From NCBI RefSeq assembly GCF_003590835.1, contig NZ_QYUQ01000002.1, positions 620,001-684,000 on the forward strand: DNA of 64,000 nucleotides, given 5' to 3'. Below the pieces are notes generated by a model that saw nothing but the letters and a program-made list of their open reading frames with translations, was not told the origin of the DNA and searched no databases. How positions within the stretch are numbered: position 1 is the stretch's first letter; every line of letters starts with the position of its first letter. Below are positions 20,441 to 29,427 of this stretch, piece after piece. Made by a program: the position numbers and the translations under genes. This stretch comes from Noviherbaspirillum sedimenti (GTDB lineage Bacteria > Pseudomonadota > Gammaproteobacteria > Burkholderiales > Burkholderiaceae_D).

Positions 20441-21271
20441 ATGGAACGACTCGAACATCGCGCCTGTTGCGGCGGCTGGCAGGATGTGTACCGGCATGAT
20501 TCATCCGTGCTGAATTGCACGATGAATTTTGCCGTCTACCTGCCGCCGCAGGCAGCGCAGCAAAAATTGCCGGTGCTGTACTGGCTCTCCGGCCTGACCT
20601 GCAGCGAGCAGAATTTCATCACCAAGGCCGGCGCGCAGCGTTATGCCGCCGAGCACGGCGTGATCCTGGTGGTGCCGGACACCAGTCCGCGCGGCGATGC
20701 GGTGGCCGATGCCGACGCCTATGACCTCGGCAAGGGCGCGGGCTTTTACCTCAATGCCACGCAGGCGCCGTGGGACCGGCATTACCGCATGTACGATTAT
20801 GTGGTGGAGGAATTGCCGGCGCTGGTCGAGGCGCATTTTCCTGTCACGGCGGCGCGCGCCATCAGCGGCCATTCGATGGGCGGTCATGGCGCGCTGGTGA
20901 TTGCGCTGAAAAACCCCGGCCGCTATCGCAGCGTGTCGGCGTTTGCGCCCATCGTCGCGCCGTCGCGGGTGCCGTGGGGCGAGAAGGCTTTCACCGCGTA
21001 CCTGGGTGAGGACCGCGCGGCATGGCAGGCTTATGATGCCAGCGAACTCATCGGCGCAGCGCAGGAACGCCTGCCGCTGCTGATCGACCAGGGCGATGCC
21101 GATGAATTTCTCGACGACCAGCTCAAGCCGCAGCTGTTGCAGGCCGCCGCCGACGCGGCAGTCTATCCGTTGACCCTGCGCCTGCAGCGCGGCTACGACC
21201 ACAGCTATTACTTCATCGCCAGCTTCATCGGCGAGCACATCGCCCATCACGCCAGGGCCTTGCATACCTGA
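20441..21271 (+). CDS. frmB: S-formylglutathione hydrolase
   Basis: A 276-residue alpha/beta hydrolase of the esterase D family. Nucleophile Ser145 lies in GHSMGGHG, the acid is in the [11 protein letters not shown] segment (Asp219 or Asp221) and His254 is in GYDHSYYF. It splits S-formylglutathione into formate and glutathione and completes the pathway started by FrmA. ATG 20441 gives the usual family length; an open upstream extension overlaps frmA. Also called fghA. Confidence 0.95.
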   Translation: MERLEHRACCGGWQDVYRHDSSVLNCTMNFAVYLPPQAAQQKLPVLYWLSGLTCSEQNFITKAGAQRYAAEHGVILVVPDTSPRGDAVADADAYDLGKGAGFYLNATQAPWDRHYRMYDYVVEELPALVEAHFPVTAARAISGHSMGGHGALVIALKNPGRYRSVSAFAPIVAPSRVPWGEKAFTAYLGEDRAAWQAYDASELIGAAQERLPLLIDQGDADEFLDDQLKPQLLQAAADAAVYPLTLRLQRGYDHSYYFIASFIGEHIAHHARALHT

Positions 21272-21322
21272 GCGCCGGAGTGCCTGAGTGCCTGAGTGCT
21301 TGAGCATGTCAGGTGCCTGCCT

Positions 21323-21367
21323 CCCGGTTTACCCACATTAACCGTGGACAATACTGTGGATAAGTCC
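21323..21367. repeat. 45-bp intergenic repeat with DnaA-box motifs, copy A
   Basis: Near-identical (43 of 45 bases) to 28506-28550, same orientation. It contains TTACCCACA (21329-21337), CGTGGACAA (21343-21351) and TGTGGATAA (21355-21363); the last is the complement of a perfect DnaA box TTATCCACA, the others are one- or two-mismatch versions. Weaker similarity between the two copies continues about 70 bp further. Confidence 0.8.
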
Positions 21368-21570
21368 GGGGTGTTTGGTCCAAGTCCTTGTTTTTGCAGG
21401 TTTCTTTTCGGCTGATAAAAAATGCGTCACGCATGCCGCCGGCGCCGTTCTCGCGCACCTGAAAATGGTGGCTTCATGCTCGACAGTGAGGTGATGATGT
21501 GCGGCATTCCGCCAGAGCTCTGAATCGTCAAGTCCGGCAATCGCAATGCGATTGAATGGATGCGCGATTT

Positions 21571-21603
21571 ATAGTTGACTGGTCGTCTATAATGACCTAT
21601 ATT
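21571..21603 (+). promoter_or_regulatory. Promoter and TetR-type operator of the CoA-ligase operon
   Basis: -35 TTGACT (21575-21580), a 17-bp spacer and -10 TATATT (21598-21603). The 20-bp imperfect palindrome at 21571-21590 (ATAGTTGACT then GGTCGTCTAT) covers the -35. It shares ATAGTTGAC-Y-GGTC with the perfect palindrome before the acuI-like gene, so both are probably bound by the AcuR-like protein encoded in this operon. The region from 21368 to 21570 holds nothing else I can name. Confidence 0.72.
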
Positions 21604-21701
21604 GGTTTCTAAGCAAGGCGGAACAATGCATGGCGGATCGACCTCAGCAGTTGCTTGATATCGCCATCGGTAGTGATTGACAACCTTTTCCGGAGACAAT
21701 A

Positions 21702-23186
21702 GTGCCAGGTAAACTAGGTGTCGCTCTGACTGAAGCGTGCGATAAATTCGCTAATCAAGAGGCAATCTGCGGCGGCCTCGATCCGTTGACCTACTCGGGA
21801 CTTGCCAAGCGGGCGCGAAGAATTGCTGATTTACTGAAGGCTGGAGGGCTTGCTGCAAACGAGCCGGTGCATGTCGCTGTGTCGAACGCATCCCTGGATG
21901 TGGCTGCTTTTCTGGGAGTGTGGCAAGCCGGCGGCGTGGTAGTTCCGCTGCACAGGACTACGCCGGCCGCAGCCGCAGCTAAAATCCAGGCAAAGACACA
22001 GGCTCGCTACCTGGTGGATATGCGCGCAACGGCGTCCGGGGCAGCATCGGAGTTGTCCGAGATCGATTCGGCGCCGCCACCTTTCCGCGAGCAGATGCGG
22101 GATGCCGCATTCGTTATTTTCACTTCCGGATCAACCGGTTCGCCTAAAGGGGTGGTGGTTTCACATAACGCGTTTCATGGCAAGATCGAACAGATCGATC
22201 GCCTGCTCAAATTCCAGGCCGGCGATTCCACCTTGCTGGTACTGAACATCACCTTCAGTTTCGGTATCTGGATCAGTTTGTTGACATTGCTGCGCGGCGG
22301 CAAGCTGGTCATGCTGGAAAAATACGAGCCTGCGCTTTTCCTGCAAACGCTCATCGATCGCCGGATTAAACGTGTCGGCATGGTGCCGACGATGATGCGG
22401 GTGCTGTTTTCCCAGCCGCAGCTTGCGCCGCTAATGGACCAGCTTGTCCACCAGGACAGCTTGCGCCAGGTCTTGATCGGTGGAGAGTCGCTCGGTCATT
22501 CGCTCGCTTCTGCCATTCGACAGCGCTTTTGCGGCACGCAACTGATCGATATCTACGGCTTGACCGAAACCTCTACATGCGACTTCTTTTCCTTTCCCGA
22601 AGATTACGCCAGATATCCCGGCTGTATCGGGCGTCCATCGCCGCAGGTCGCATTTCGCATCGTTGATGGCGATGACACTGAAGTCGATGGCGATGACGTT
22701 GGCGAGTTGCAGATCTCGAGTCCGTACCTGATGAATGGCTATCTCGACGAGCCGGAGTTGAGCGCTGCTGCTTTCTCGGGGCCATGGTTTAAAACCGGCG
22801 ATCTGGCCAGGAGGGTGGCGGGCTCGGTGGTGGAAATCATGGGCCGCAAGAAGGAGTTGATCAGCCGCGGCGGCAACAAGGTGACGCCGGTGGAAATCGA
22901 GCAATTGCTCTGCTCCCATCCTGCTGTCGCAGCAGCCATGGCAATCGGTCTTCCCGATGCCGTATTGGGGGAGCGTATCCATGTCCTGGTGGTGCCGCGC
23001 AATGGTGCTGCTTTCGAGATCAAAGGAATGGAACAATTCCTGAAAGACAAGCTTGAAAAGTTCAAACAGCCTGATGTTTATTATGTCAGAGAAGAATTGC
23101 CGTTAGGCCGCACCGGCAAGGCAGATCGCGGACAACTCAAGTTCATGATCGAATCCGGGCAGGTCACTCCCATCATCACCATCTAA
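21702..23186 (+). CDS. AMP-forming acyl-CoA ligase
   Basis: 494 residues of the ANL adenylating superfamily. Motifs in order: P-loop FTSGSTGSPKGVVVSH, YGLTETST, the TGDLA block, hinge GRKKELISRGGNKVTPVEIE and C-terminal catalytic Lys473 in LGRTGKADR. It should activate a carboxylic acid with ATP and CoA. The substrate is not readable. The setting with enoyl-CoA hydratase, AcuR and AcuI homologs suggests acrylate or another short alpha,beta-unsaturated acid. GTG start with CGGAG 6-10 bases upstream. First gene of a four-gene operon. Confidence 0.88.
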   Translation: MPGKLGVALTEACDKFANQEAICGGLDPLTYSGLAKRARRIADLLKAGGLAANEPVHVAVSNASLDVAAFLGVWQAGGVVVPLHRTTPAAAAAKIQAKTQARYLVDMRATASGAASELSEIDSAPPPFREQMRDAAFVIFTSGSTGSPKGVVVSHNAFHGKIEQIDRLLKFQAGDSTLLVLNITFSFGIWISLLTLLRGGKLVMLEKYEPALFLQTLIDRRIKRVGMVPTMMRVLFSQPQLAPLMDQLVHQDSLRQVLIGGESLGHSLASAIRQRFCGTQLIDIYGLTETSTCDFFSFPEDYARYPGCIGRPSPQVAFRIVDGDDTEVDGDDVGELQISSPYLMNGYLDEPELSAAAFSGPWFKTGDLARRVAGSVVEIMGRKKELISRGGNKVTPVEIEQLLCSHPAVAAAMAIGLPDAVLGERIHVLVVPRNGAAFEIKGMEQFLKDKLEKFKQPDVYYVREELPLGRTGKADRGQLKFMIESGQVTPIITI

Positions 23187-23200
23187 TTGGAACGCATGCC

Positions 23201-24025
23201 ATGAGCGAATTCTCTGCCATCCTGTTCGAGCGCAAAGACAATATTGCACATATCATTCTCAACCGTCCGGAGCGCCTGAATGCTTTGGCGAAGCAAACGC
23301 TGCTTGAGATTAACCAGGCAATGGACAGCGCCGAAGCCGATGAGTCGGTGCGCGTGATCGTCGTCAGTGGCGCCGGGCGGGCATTTTCTTCAGGTTTCGA
23401 TCTCAAGGCGCAAATGGATGCGCGCCCGGAAGGCGCCAAGATATGGCGTGAAATACTCGATCTGGATTTCGATACCACGATGCGCTTCTGGAACAGTCCC
23501 AAGCCGACCATTGCCGCCGTCCATGGCGCGTGTCTGGCCGGCGCATTCGAACTGGCGCTTTCCTGCGATATCACCATTGCTGCCGAAGATGCCCTGTTCG
23601 GCGAGCCTGAGTTGAAGTTCGGCGCCGGTATCGTGACCATGTTATTGCCCTGGATGACAGGGCCGAAACATGCGAAGGACATCATCTTCACCGGCAACGA
23701 CAGAATCAGCGCCGAGGATGCGTTGCGCATGGGTCTGGTCAGCCGCATCGTACCGCAGGGCACCCACGTCGACGCCGCATTCAGGATCGCCCGCGGCATT
23801 GCGCTGATGGATCCGGTGCTGGTTGCCGAGACCAAGAAGGCGCTGAACCAGACCTATGAAATCCAGGGGATGCAAACCGCGCTGAAAATGGCGCTGGATG
23901 TTGACCATACGATCGAATCGCACGGTTCACCGGACAAGCAGGCATTCATGGAAGTGGCACGCGCGCAGGGAATGCGCGCGGCAATCGCCTGGCGTGATGC
24001 CCGCTTCGCACAAGCGCAATCCTGA
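23201..24025 (+). CDS. Enoyl-CoA hydratase/isomerase family protein
   Basis: 274 residues of the crotonase fold. Both catalytic glutamates of true hydratases are kept: Glu117 in GAFELALS and Glu137 in FGEPELKFG. The oxyanion-hole segment [10 protein letters not shown] is present. The likely reaction is hydration of the enoyl-CoA made by the preceding ligase; with acryloyl-CoA this gives 3-hydroxypropionyl-CoA, as AcuH/AcuK-type hydratases do. The gene follows the ligase by 14 bp and overlaps the MFS gene by one base. Confidence 0.88.
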   Translation: MSEFSAILFERKDNIAHIILNRPERLNALAKQTLLEINQAMDSAEADESVRVIVVSGAGRAFSSGFDLKAQMDARPEGAKIWREILDLDFDTTMRFWNSPKPTIAAVHGACLAGAFELALSCDITIAAEDALFGEPELKFGAGIVTMLLPWMTGPKHAKDIIFTGNDRISAEDALRMGLVSRIVPQGTHVDAAFRIARGIALMDPVLVAETKKALNQTYEIQGMQTALKMALDVDHTIESHGSPDKQAFMEVARAQGMRAAIAWRDARFAQAQS

Positions 24026-25272
24026 TGAAAAGACCGATCGCCATCATTGTCCTGGCGCAGTTGTTCGGCACCTCCTTGTGGTTCAGTGCCAATAGCGCCG
24101 CAGACGACCTGAACCGCTTGTGGGGCTTGTCGTCAACCGACATTGGCTGGCTGACCAATGCCGTGCAGATCGGCTTCATTGCCGGCACGCTGCTATTCGC
24201 TTTCAGCGGTTTGGCTGACCGTTTTGCGGCAAGCAGGATCTTTGTGGTGTGCAGTGTGCTGGGTGCGCTCTTCAACGCGTTGTTTGCCTTGGTCAGCAGC
24301 GGGCTGGAAAGCGCCTTGTGGTTTCGTTTCATGGTGGGGCTCGCGCTGGCAGGAATATATCCACTGGGTATGAAGTTGATCGTCAGCTGGAATCCGGAAA
24401 GCGCCGGTCGCAGCCTCGGGCTGTTGGTTGGTATGCTGACGCTCGGCACCGCGCTGCCGCACGGCATCCGCATGCTGGGCGCCACGCTTTCCTGGCAGTT
24501 CGTAATCCTGATCTCTTCGGCATTGGCCTTGCTGGGGGCCGCGCTCGTCGCCTGGCTCGGCGACGGTCCGCATCTGCGCGCCGGCACCGCGCATGCGGCG
24601 CACCCGAGGATGAATGTCCTCAATGCCTTTCGCGTTCCTGAATTTCGTGCTTCAGCCTTCGGTTATTTCGGCCATATGTGGGAACTGTATGCCTTCTGGA
24701 CGCTGGTGCCCTTGCTCCTGGTGACGGTGGTTGCGGCATCCGGCACATCGTCTTCTCATGCGCTGTCAGGGTGGGCATTTGTCGTTATCGGTGTCGGCGC
24801 CATCGGCTGTATCGGCGGCGGCATCATCAGCCAGCGTATCGGCAGTGCCAGGGTCGCCTGGTGGGCGCTGGCCACGTCCGGCCTTGTTTGCCTGGTCTAT
24901 CCATTGGTGGATGCGCTTTCCGGGGACTGGAAGCTTTTTCTGCTGCTAATCTGGGGCATTGCCGTGGTGGCCGATTCGCCGCAGTTTTCCGCTATGTCGG
25001 TGAAAGCATGTCCGCCCCAACTGATCGGCAGCGCGCTGGCGATCCAGAACAGTATCGGCTTTTTGCTGACCACTTTCTCGATATTGATTGCGACGACAGC
25101 GTATCCGACGATCGGCAGCAAGGTCGCCTGGATATTGCTGCCGGGGCCGATATTGGGGTTGCTGGCGATGCGCCGGCTCCTGCGGCAATCCGCTGCCGCT
25201 ACAATTACGGTACGAAACGGCGTGCCTCGCTCGGATGCGCCGCCTTCGCGGATAACTACTTCGAAAAAATGA
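24025..25272 (+). CDS. MFS transporter
   Basis: 415 residues with about 12 hydrophobic helices, typical of the major facilitator superfamily. The loop after helix 2 reads [10 protein letters not shown], a variant of the MFS G-x-x-x-D-R motif. It starts in the ATGA overlap with the hydratase stop and ends in an ATGA overlap with the regulator, so it is translationally coupled. It probably imports the acid that the ligase activates, although efflux cannot be excluded. Confidence 0.85.
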   Translation: MKRPIAIIVLAQLFGTSLWFSANSAADDLNRLWGLSSTDIGWLTNAVQIGFIAGTLLFAFSGLADRFAASRIFVVCSVLGALFNALFALVSSGLESALWFRFMVGLALAGIYPLGMKLIVSWNPESAGRSLGLLVGMLTLGTALPHGIRMLGATLSWQFVILISSALALLGAALVAWLGDGPHLRAGTAHAAHPRMNVLNAFRVPEFRASAFGYFGHMWELYAFWTLVPLLLVTVVAASGTSSSHALSGWAFVVIGVGAIGCIGGGIISQRIGSARVAWWALATSGLVCLVYPLVDALSGDWKLFLLLIWGIAVVADSPQFSAMSVKACPPQLIGSALAIQNSIGFLLTTFSILIATTAYPTIGSKVAWILLPGPILGLLAMRRLLRQSAAATITVRNGVPRSDAPPSRITTSKK

Positions 25273-25916
25273 CGGATATGGCCACCAAACCTCCAGCCAA
25301 AACACAGTCGCCGCGTGGCCGGGTCGACAAGCGTGCATTGCTGATTGAAATCGGTACGGCGATTTTTACGCAAAAAGGATTCAGCAGCACCGGCCTTGAC
25401 GAAATCGTGCAGGCAGCTGAAGTGCCAAAGGGATCGTTTTATTACTATTTCCCCAGCAAGGACGAATATGCAATCGAGGTCATCAGGAACTATGCCCAAT
25501 ACTTTGCCAGGAAACTTGAACGCACGCTGGAAGACGACAGCCTGACGCCACTCGAGCGCCTCAAGGCCTTTACCCGCGATGCGGCGTCTGGGGTGCAGCG
25601 CTTCGAGTTCAAGCGCGGATGCCTGATCGGCAATCTTGGCCAGGAAATGGCAAGTATCGAGGAAGAGTTTCGCGTTGTCCTGCTGGAAGTGCTCAGCGAC
25701 TGGCGTAATCGCTTCCGGATTTGCCTCGATGAAGCCAAGGCCATCAAGGAAATCACGACGCAGGTCGATTCTGCAGAGCTGGCCCGTTTTTTCTGGAGCG
25801 CCTGGGAAGGTGCGGTCCTTTGCGCAAAGCTGGAACGTTCGACCGCGCCGCTGGAAAATGTAAGCCGGCTGTTTTTCGAGCAAATGCTGCAGCCTGCAGC
25901 GAAAAATAAAACATAA
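25269..25916 (+). CDS. acuR: TetR-family regulator, AcuR-like
   Basis: 215 residues. The N-terminal TetR helix-turn-helix covers ~20-65 ([29 protein letters not shown] across two stretches), and the C-terminal ligand domain contains [15 protein letters not shown]. This C-terminal signature is shared with regulators annotated AcuR, which control acrylate-metabolism genes next to acuI. ATG 25269 overlaps the MFS stop. Two matching palindromes, at 21571 and 25964, are the likely targets, giving autorepression and control of acuI. Confidence 0.75.
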   Translation: MTDMATKPPAKTQSPRGRVDKRALLIEIGTAIFTQKGFSSTGLDEIVQAAEVPKGSFYYYFPSKDEYAIEVIRNYAQYFARKLERTLEDDSLTPLERLKAFTRDAASGVQRFEFKRGCLIGNLGQEMASIEEEFRVVLLEVLSDWRNRFRICLDEAKAIKEITTQVDSAELARFFWSAWEGAVLCAKLERSTAPLENVSRLFFEQMLQPAAKNKT

Positions 25917-25963
25917 GCGGTAAAACATGCCAGTGCGGTTTTTATTCAGTCGTTTTTTATTCA

Positions 25964-25983
25964 ATAGTTGACCGGTCAACTGA
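25964..25983 (+). promoter_or_regulatory. AcuR-type operator before the acuI-like gene
   Basis: A perfect 16-bp palindrome, AGTTGACC (25966-25973) and GGTCAACT (25974-25981), in the 86-bp gap between regulator and reductase. It matches the operator at 21571-21590. AAAGGA at 25992-25997 serves as ribosome binding site for ATG 26003. The exact -10 is not obvious. Confidence 0.75.
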
Positions 25984-26002
25984 TACCAAGAAAGGAAATA
26001 AC

Positions 26003-26998
26003 ATGTTTCGCGCCATCTACCTGAACAAAACTCCCGAGAACACTACCAGTGCCGAGATCCGGGAAATGCACGACAGCGATCTGCCGCAATTCGAGCGCGG
26101 CGCAGTGACAGTCGCTATCGATTATTCAACCATTAATTACAAGGATGGGCTCGCCATCACGGGCCGTTCGCCTGTAGTGAGGAAGTTTCCCATGGTGCCA
26201 GGCATCGATTTTTGCGGCACCGTGACGGCCAGTGAACACGCCAGCTGGAAGACCGGTGACAAGGTCATTCTGAACGGTTGGGGCGTCGGTGAAGCCCACT
26301 GGGGCGGACTTGCGCAACGCGCCCGGGTCTCGGGCGACTGGCTGGTGCCGCTGCCCGAAGGCTTGTCGTCCCACGATGCCATGGCAATCGGCACTGCCGG
26401 CTATACCGCCATGCTGTCCGTGATGGGCCTGCAAGCCCAGGGTGTGACACCCGGGCATGGCGAAATCCTGGTGACCGGCGCGACCGGCGGCGTCGGTTCG
26501 TTCGCGGTCTCCCTGCTGGCATCGCTCGGTTACCAGGTGGTCGCGTCCACCGGTAAAAAGGACGAAGCAGCGTTCCTGCAAAGCCTTGGCGCTGCCGACA
26601 TCGTCGATCGCGCATCCTTGTCGTCCGCCGGAAAACCATTGCAAAAGGAACGCTGGGCCGGCGTGATCGATACAGTCGGTTCGCACACACTGGCGAATGC
26701 CTGCGCGAGCACGCGTTACGGCGGCGTTGTCACCGCTTGCGGTCTGGCGCAGGGCATGGACCTGCCAATGACGGTGGCCCCGTTCATTTTGCGCGCAGTG
26801 CGCCTGGTCGGTATCGACAGTGTGATGGCGCCGCTCGAAGTGCGGCGCCAGGCATGGGCACGACTGGCGAAGGAATTGCGCCGTGGCGCAATCGAATCGA
26901 TCTCGAAAACCGTGACGCTCGCTGAAGCGCTGCCGGTGGCGCAGCAGATTCTGTCCGGTGCAGTGCGCGGGCGAGTCGTTGTGGACGTCCAGCGCTAG
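26003..26998 (+). CDS. acuI: Acryloyl-CoA reductase (AcuI/YhdH-type MDR)
   Basis: 331 residues, zinc-free medium-chain reductase of the YhdH/AcuI family. Family landmarks include STINYKDGLAITGRSPVVRKF, VPGIDFCGTV, GWGVGEAHWGGLAQRAR and the NADPH loop VTGATGGVGSFAVSLLA. Characterised AcuI enzymes reduce toxic acryloyl-CoA to propionyl-CoA with NADPH. The gene has its own AcuR-type operator and follows the regulator gene directly. YhdH homologs also occur as general defence against acryloyl-CoA, so the enzyme alone does not prove an acrylate growth pathway. Confidence 0.87.
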   Translation: MFRAIYLNKTPENTTSAEIREMHDSDLPQFERGAVTVAIDYSTINYKDGLAITGRSPVVRKFPMVPGIDFCGTVTASEHASWKTGDKVILNGWGVGEAHWGGLAQRARVSGDWLVPLPEGLSSHDAMAIGTAGYTAMLSVMGLQAQGVTPGHGEILVTGATGGVGSFAVSLLASLGYQVVASTGKKDEAAFLQSLGAADIVDRASLSSAGKPLQKERWAGVIDTVGSHTLANACASTRYGGVVTACGLAQGMDLPMTVAPFILRAVRLVGIDSVMAPLEVRRQAWARLAKELRRGAIESISKTVTLAEALPVAQQILSGAVRGRVVVDVQR

Positions 26999-27135
26999 TA
27001 ATTCAAGAAATTTCGCGGCGGGCCCGGACCCGGGGGCCGTCGCGCATTTACGGGATGCACGGCTATATGCATCCACCGGGGCCCTGAAGCAGCTGTTACC
27101 TACCAAGACATACCAAGCCATCAATGGAGACGACA

Positions 27136-28350
27136 ATGCGAACACACATGAAAAAAACGGCGCTGGCAATTTCAACCCTCATGACGCTGGGCTTGGCCAA
27201 TTCGGCGTCGGCACAAATATCTGGAGATGTAGTCAGGATCGGTTTCATCACCGACATTTCCGGGTTTTATTCAGATATGGATGGACAAGGAGGAGTAGAG
27301 GCAATCAAAATGGCCATTGCCGACTTCGGCGGAACGGTCAATGGCAAGAAAATTGAATTCATCTTCGCCGACCATCATAACAAGGCGGATATCGCGGCGA
27401 GCAAGGCCCGCGAATGGATTGATCAGAACGGTGTGGATTTGCTCATCGGCGGTACCAATTCCGGCGCAGTTCTGGCCATGACAAAGGTGGCGGCGGAAAA
27501 GAAGAAACCCATCATCGTCATATCGGCTGGCGCCTCGCGGTTCACGAACGAGGACTGCACACCGTATTCCATTCACTATTCCTACGATACGGTAGCGCTT
27601 GCGAAAGTGGCCGGTTCCGCGATCGTCAAGCAAGGCGGGGATTCATGGTATTTCCTGACTGCCGACTATGCCTTTGGCGCTTCGCTGGAAAAAGATACCT
27701 CCGAAGTGGTCAAGGCAAACGGCGGCATCTCCAAGGGCCAGGTCAAGCACCCGCTGAACGCTTCGGACTTCTCGTCCTTCCTGCTGCAGGCGCAAAACTC
27801 CAAAGCCAAGATCCTGGGCTTGGCCAATTCTGGCGGGGATACCGTCAATGCTGTGAAAGCGGCCAATGAATTCGGTATTACCAAGGGCATGAAACTGGCG
27901 GGATTACTCATGTTCATCACGGACGTACATGCGCTGGGACTCAATCTTACCCAGGACATGTATATCGCCGATCCATGGTACTGGGATATGAATGAAGAAA
28001 GCCGAGCCTGGGCCAAACGTTATTTCGAAAAGACCAAAAAAATGCCGTCATCGACACAGGCCGCCGATTATTCGGCCGTCATGAATTACTTAAATGCGGT
28101 AAAAGCAATCAACACGGATGATGCGGATAAAGTGATGGCACGCATGAAAGAGACCAGAATAAATGACATGTTCGCCAAGGATGGATACATACGTCCCGAT
28201 GGACGCATGGTTCATGAAATGTATCTGATGCAAGTGAAGAAGCCATCAGAGTCGAAATACCCGTGGGATTACTACAAAGTGGTCGCCAAGGTACCTGGTG
28301 AGCAATCGTTCACCACAAAAGCAGAATCCAAATGCCCATTATGGAAATGA
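27136..28350 (+). CDS. Periplasmic substrate-binding protein (Leu/Ile/Val-type ABC transporter)
   Basis: 404 residues. A signal peptide is visible (MRTHMKK, hydrophobic core, cleavage near NSASA|Q), followed by a Peripla_BP_6-type fold starting VVRIGFITDISGFYSDMDGQGG. ATG 27136 has GGAGA at 27126-27130; an ATG at 27124 is less likely. No permease or ATPase genes adjoin, so it is an orphan receptor. It is a paralog of the protein at 59966-61192 (both end in MVH.MYL.QVKKPSESK then SKCPL). The position after acuI suggests a carboxylate ligand, but the two may be unrelated. Confidence 0.88.
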   Translation: MRTHMKKTALAISTLMTLGLANSASAQISGDVVRIGFITDISGFYSDMDGQGGVEAIKMAIADFGGTVNGKKIEFIFADHHNKADIAASKAREWIDQNGVDLLIGGTNSGAVLAMTKVAAEKKKPIIVISAGASRFTNEDCTPYSIHYSYDTVALAKVAGSAIVKQGGDSWYFLTADYAFGASLEKDTSEVVKANGGISKGQVKHPLNASDFSSFLLQAQNSKAKILGLANSGGDTVNAVKAANEFGITKGMKLAGLLMFITDVHALGLNLTQDMYIADPWYWDMNEESRAWAKRYFEKTKKMPSSTQAADYSAVMNYLNAVKAINTDDADKVMARMKETRINDMFAKDGYIRPDGRMVHEMYLMQVKKPSESKYPWDYYKVVAKVPGEQSFTTKAESKCPLWK

Positions 28351-28386
28351 TAATAGGATAGCTTGAGTGTTTCTACGGGGAATCCA

Positions 28387-28420
28387 ACGGGTTACGTGTT
28401 TTACGTAACCCGTTTTGTTT
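28387..28420 (+). terminator. Intrinsic terminator after the binding-protein gene
   Basis: ACGGGTTACGT (28387-28397) pairs with ACGTAACCCGT (28403-28413) as an 11-bp perfect stem with a 5-base loop, followed by TTTGTTT. It closes the unit that begins at the acuI-like gene or at 27136. Confidence 0.88.
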
Positions 28421-28505
28421 GTCTCGGATCAATAATACAGTCGAATACATCGCAGGAAAAAATGCGGCCTGGCATGCGTCCCATCCGCGGCCAAGCTGAG
28501 GTGCA

Positions 28506-28550
28506 CCCGGTTTACCCACATTAAACGTGGACAATTCTGTGGATAAGTCC
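28506..28550. repeat. 45-bp intergenic repeat with DnaA-box motifs, copy B
   Basis: Second copy of the repeat at 21323-21367, same strand, two mismatches. The three DnaA-box-like 9-mers recur with identical spacing: TTACCCACA (28512-28520), CGTGGACAA (28526-28534) and TGTGGATAA (28538-28546). It lies just past the terminator of the binding-protein gene. Confidence 0.8.
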
Positions 28551-28644
28551 TTGTTTGACGAGTTATCTCCTTGTTTTGCAAGGCATTTTTGACGCTGATG
28601 CAAAATCGGTCAGATGCCCGGCGCGCTGGTTCGGGTACGTGCCT

Positions 28645-29427
28645 TCAGCCGCGTGGCGCCTTCAGCAGCCCCAGTTCATGCGCCTTGGCCACCGCGTTGA
28701 CGCGGCTGCGCACGTCCAGCTTCGAAAAAATCTGGTCGATGTGGTATTTGACGTTGAGCTCGGTCAGGTTGAGGATCTTGGCGATTTCCCAGTTGGTCTT
28801 GCCTTCATGCATCCAGTACAGGATTTCGCTTTGCCGCTCGCTCAAGGGCTTGCCGGTCTTGCCGACGAAGGCCTGGAATTCCTGCACGTCGACGATGGCG
28901 CGCGCCAGCGCCAGGTGCAGGTGGGGGGTGATGATTTTCAGCAGGAAGGCGTGTTCCGGCCCAACCTCGCCATCGAGCCGCGAAAAAATGAAATAGCTCG
29001 ATTGTGAGCCGGTCAGATCGATCACGCCATGGCCGATAATGTTACGCATCTTGTACTTGTTGAACAATTCCACCCAGTCGGCGGGAAATTGCTCGTCGTC
29101 GCGTCCGCTCTGGAAAAATACCGGCTCCTGGGCCTCGCGCCATTTCTGCATCAGCGGACTGTTGACGCGGCCATCCGAATTGAGCATTTCGGCGTAATAC
29201 TCGTAGCATTCGAAAGGGCAGTTGAACTGCAGGAACTTGCGTACGAAATTGCCTTGCGGGCTGACGCCGCCGATCCCGCACACCAGCATTTCATGCGGCA
29301 GCACTTCGCGCAGCGGGCCGTTCACCAGGCGCGTGAGGTCGGCTTCATTCCTCACATCCGCACTTTCCAGAATGACGGCGAGGATGCGCTTGTCGAGATC
29401 GCCGCTCAACATCGTGGCTTGTTTCAT
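28645..29427 (-). CDS. LuxR-family regulator, EpsA-like
   Basis: 260 residues. The C-terminal LuxR-type helix-turn-helix (PLSERQSEILYWMHEGKTNW, LNVKYHIDQIFSKLDVRSRVNA) follows an N-terminal ~185-residue domain that resembles EpsA-type regulators linked to exopolysaccharide production in betaproteobacteria. It has no receiver domain and no acyl-homoserine-lactone signature that I can recognise. The start codon overlaps the stop of the upstream HEAT-like gene by four bases, so the two are co-translated. No polysaccharide genes other than galE (32783) are close. Confidence 0.8.
   Translation of the reverse strand: MKQATMLSGDLDKRILAVILESADVRNEADLTRLVNGPLREVLPHEMLVCGIGGVSPQGNFVRKFLQFNCPFECYEYYAEMLNSDGRVNSPLMQKWREAQEPVFFQSGRDDEQFPADWVELFNKYKMRNIIGHGVIDLTGSQSSYFIFSRLDGEVGPEHAFLLKIITPHLHLALARAIVDVQEFQAFVGKTGKPLSERQSEILYWMHEGKTNWEIAKILNLTELNVKYHIDQIFSKLDVRSRVNAVAKAHELGLLKAPRG

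Noticed and set aside
24678..25268. Upstream extension of the AcuR-like frame
   Set aside because: It runs inside the MFS gene in another frame; TetR homology starts just after ATG 25269.
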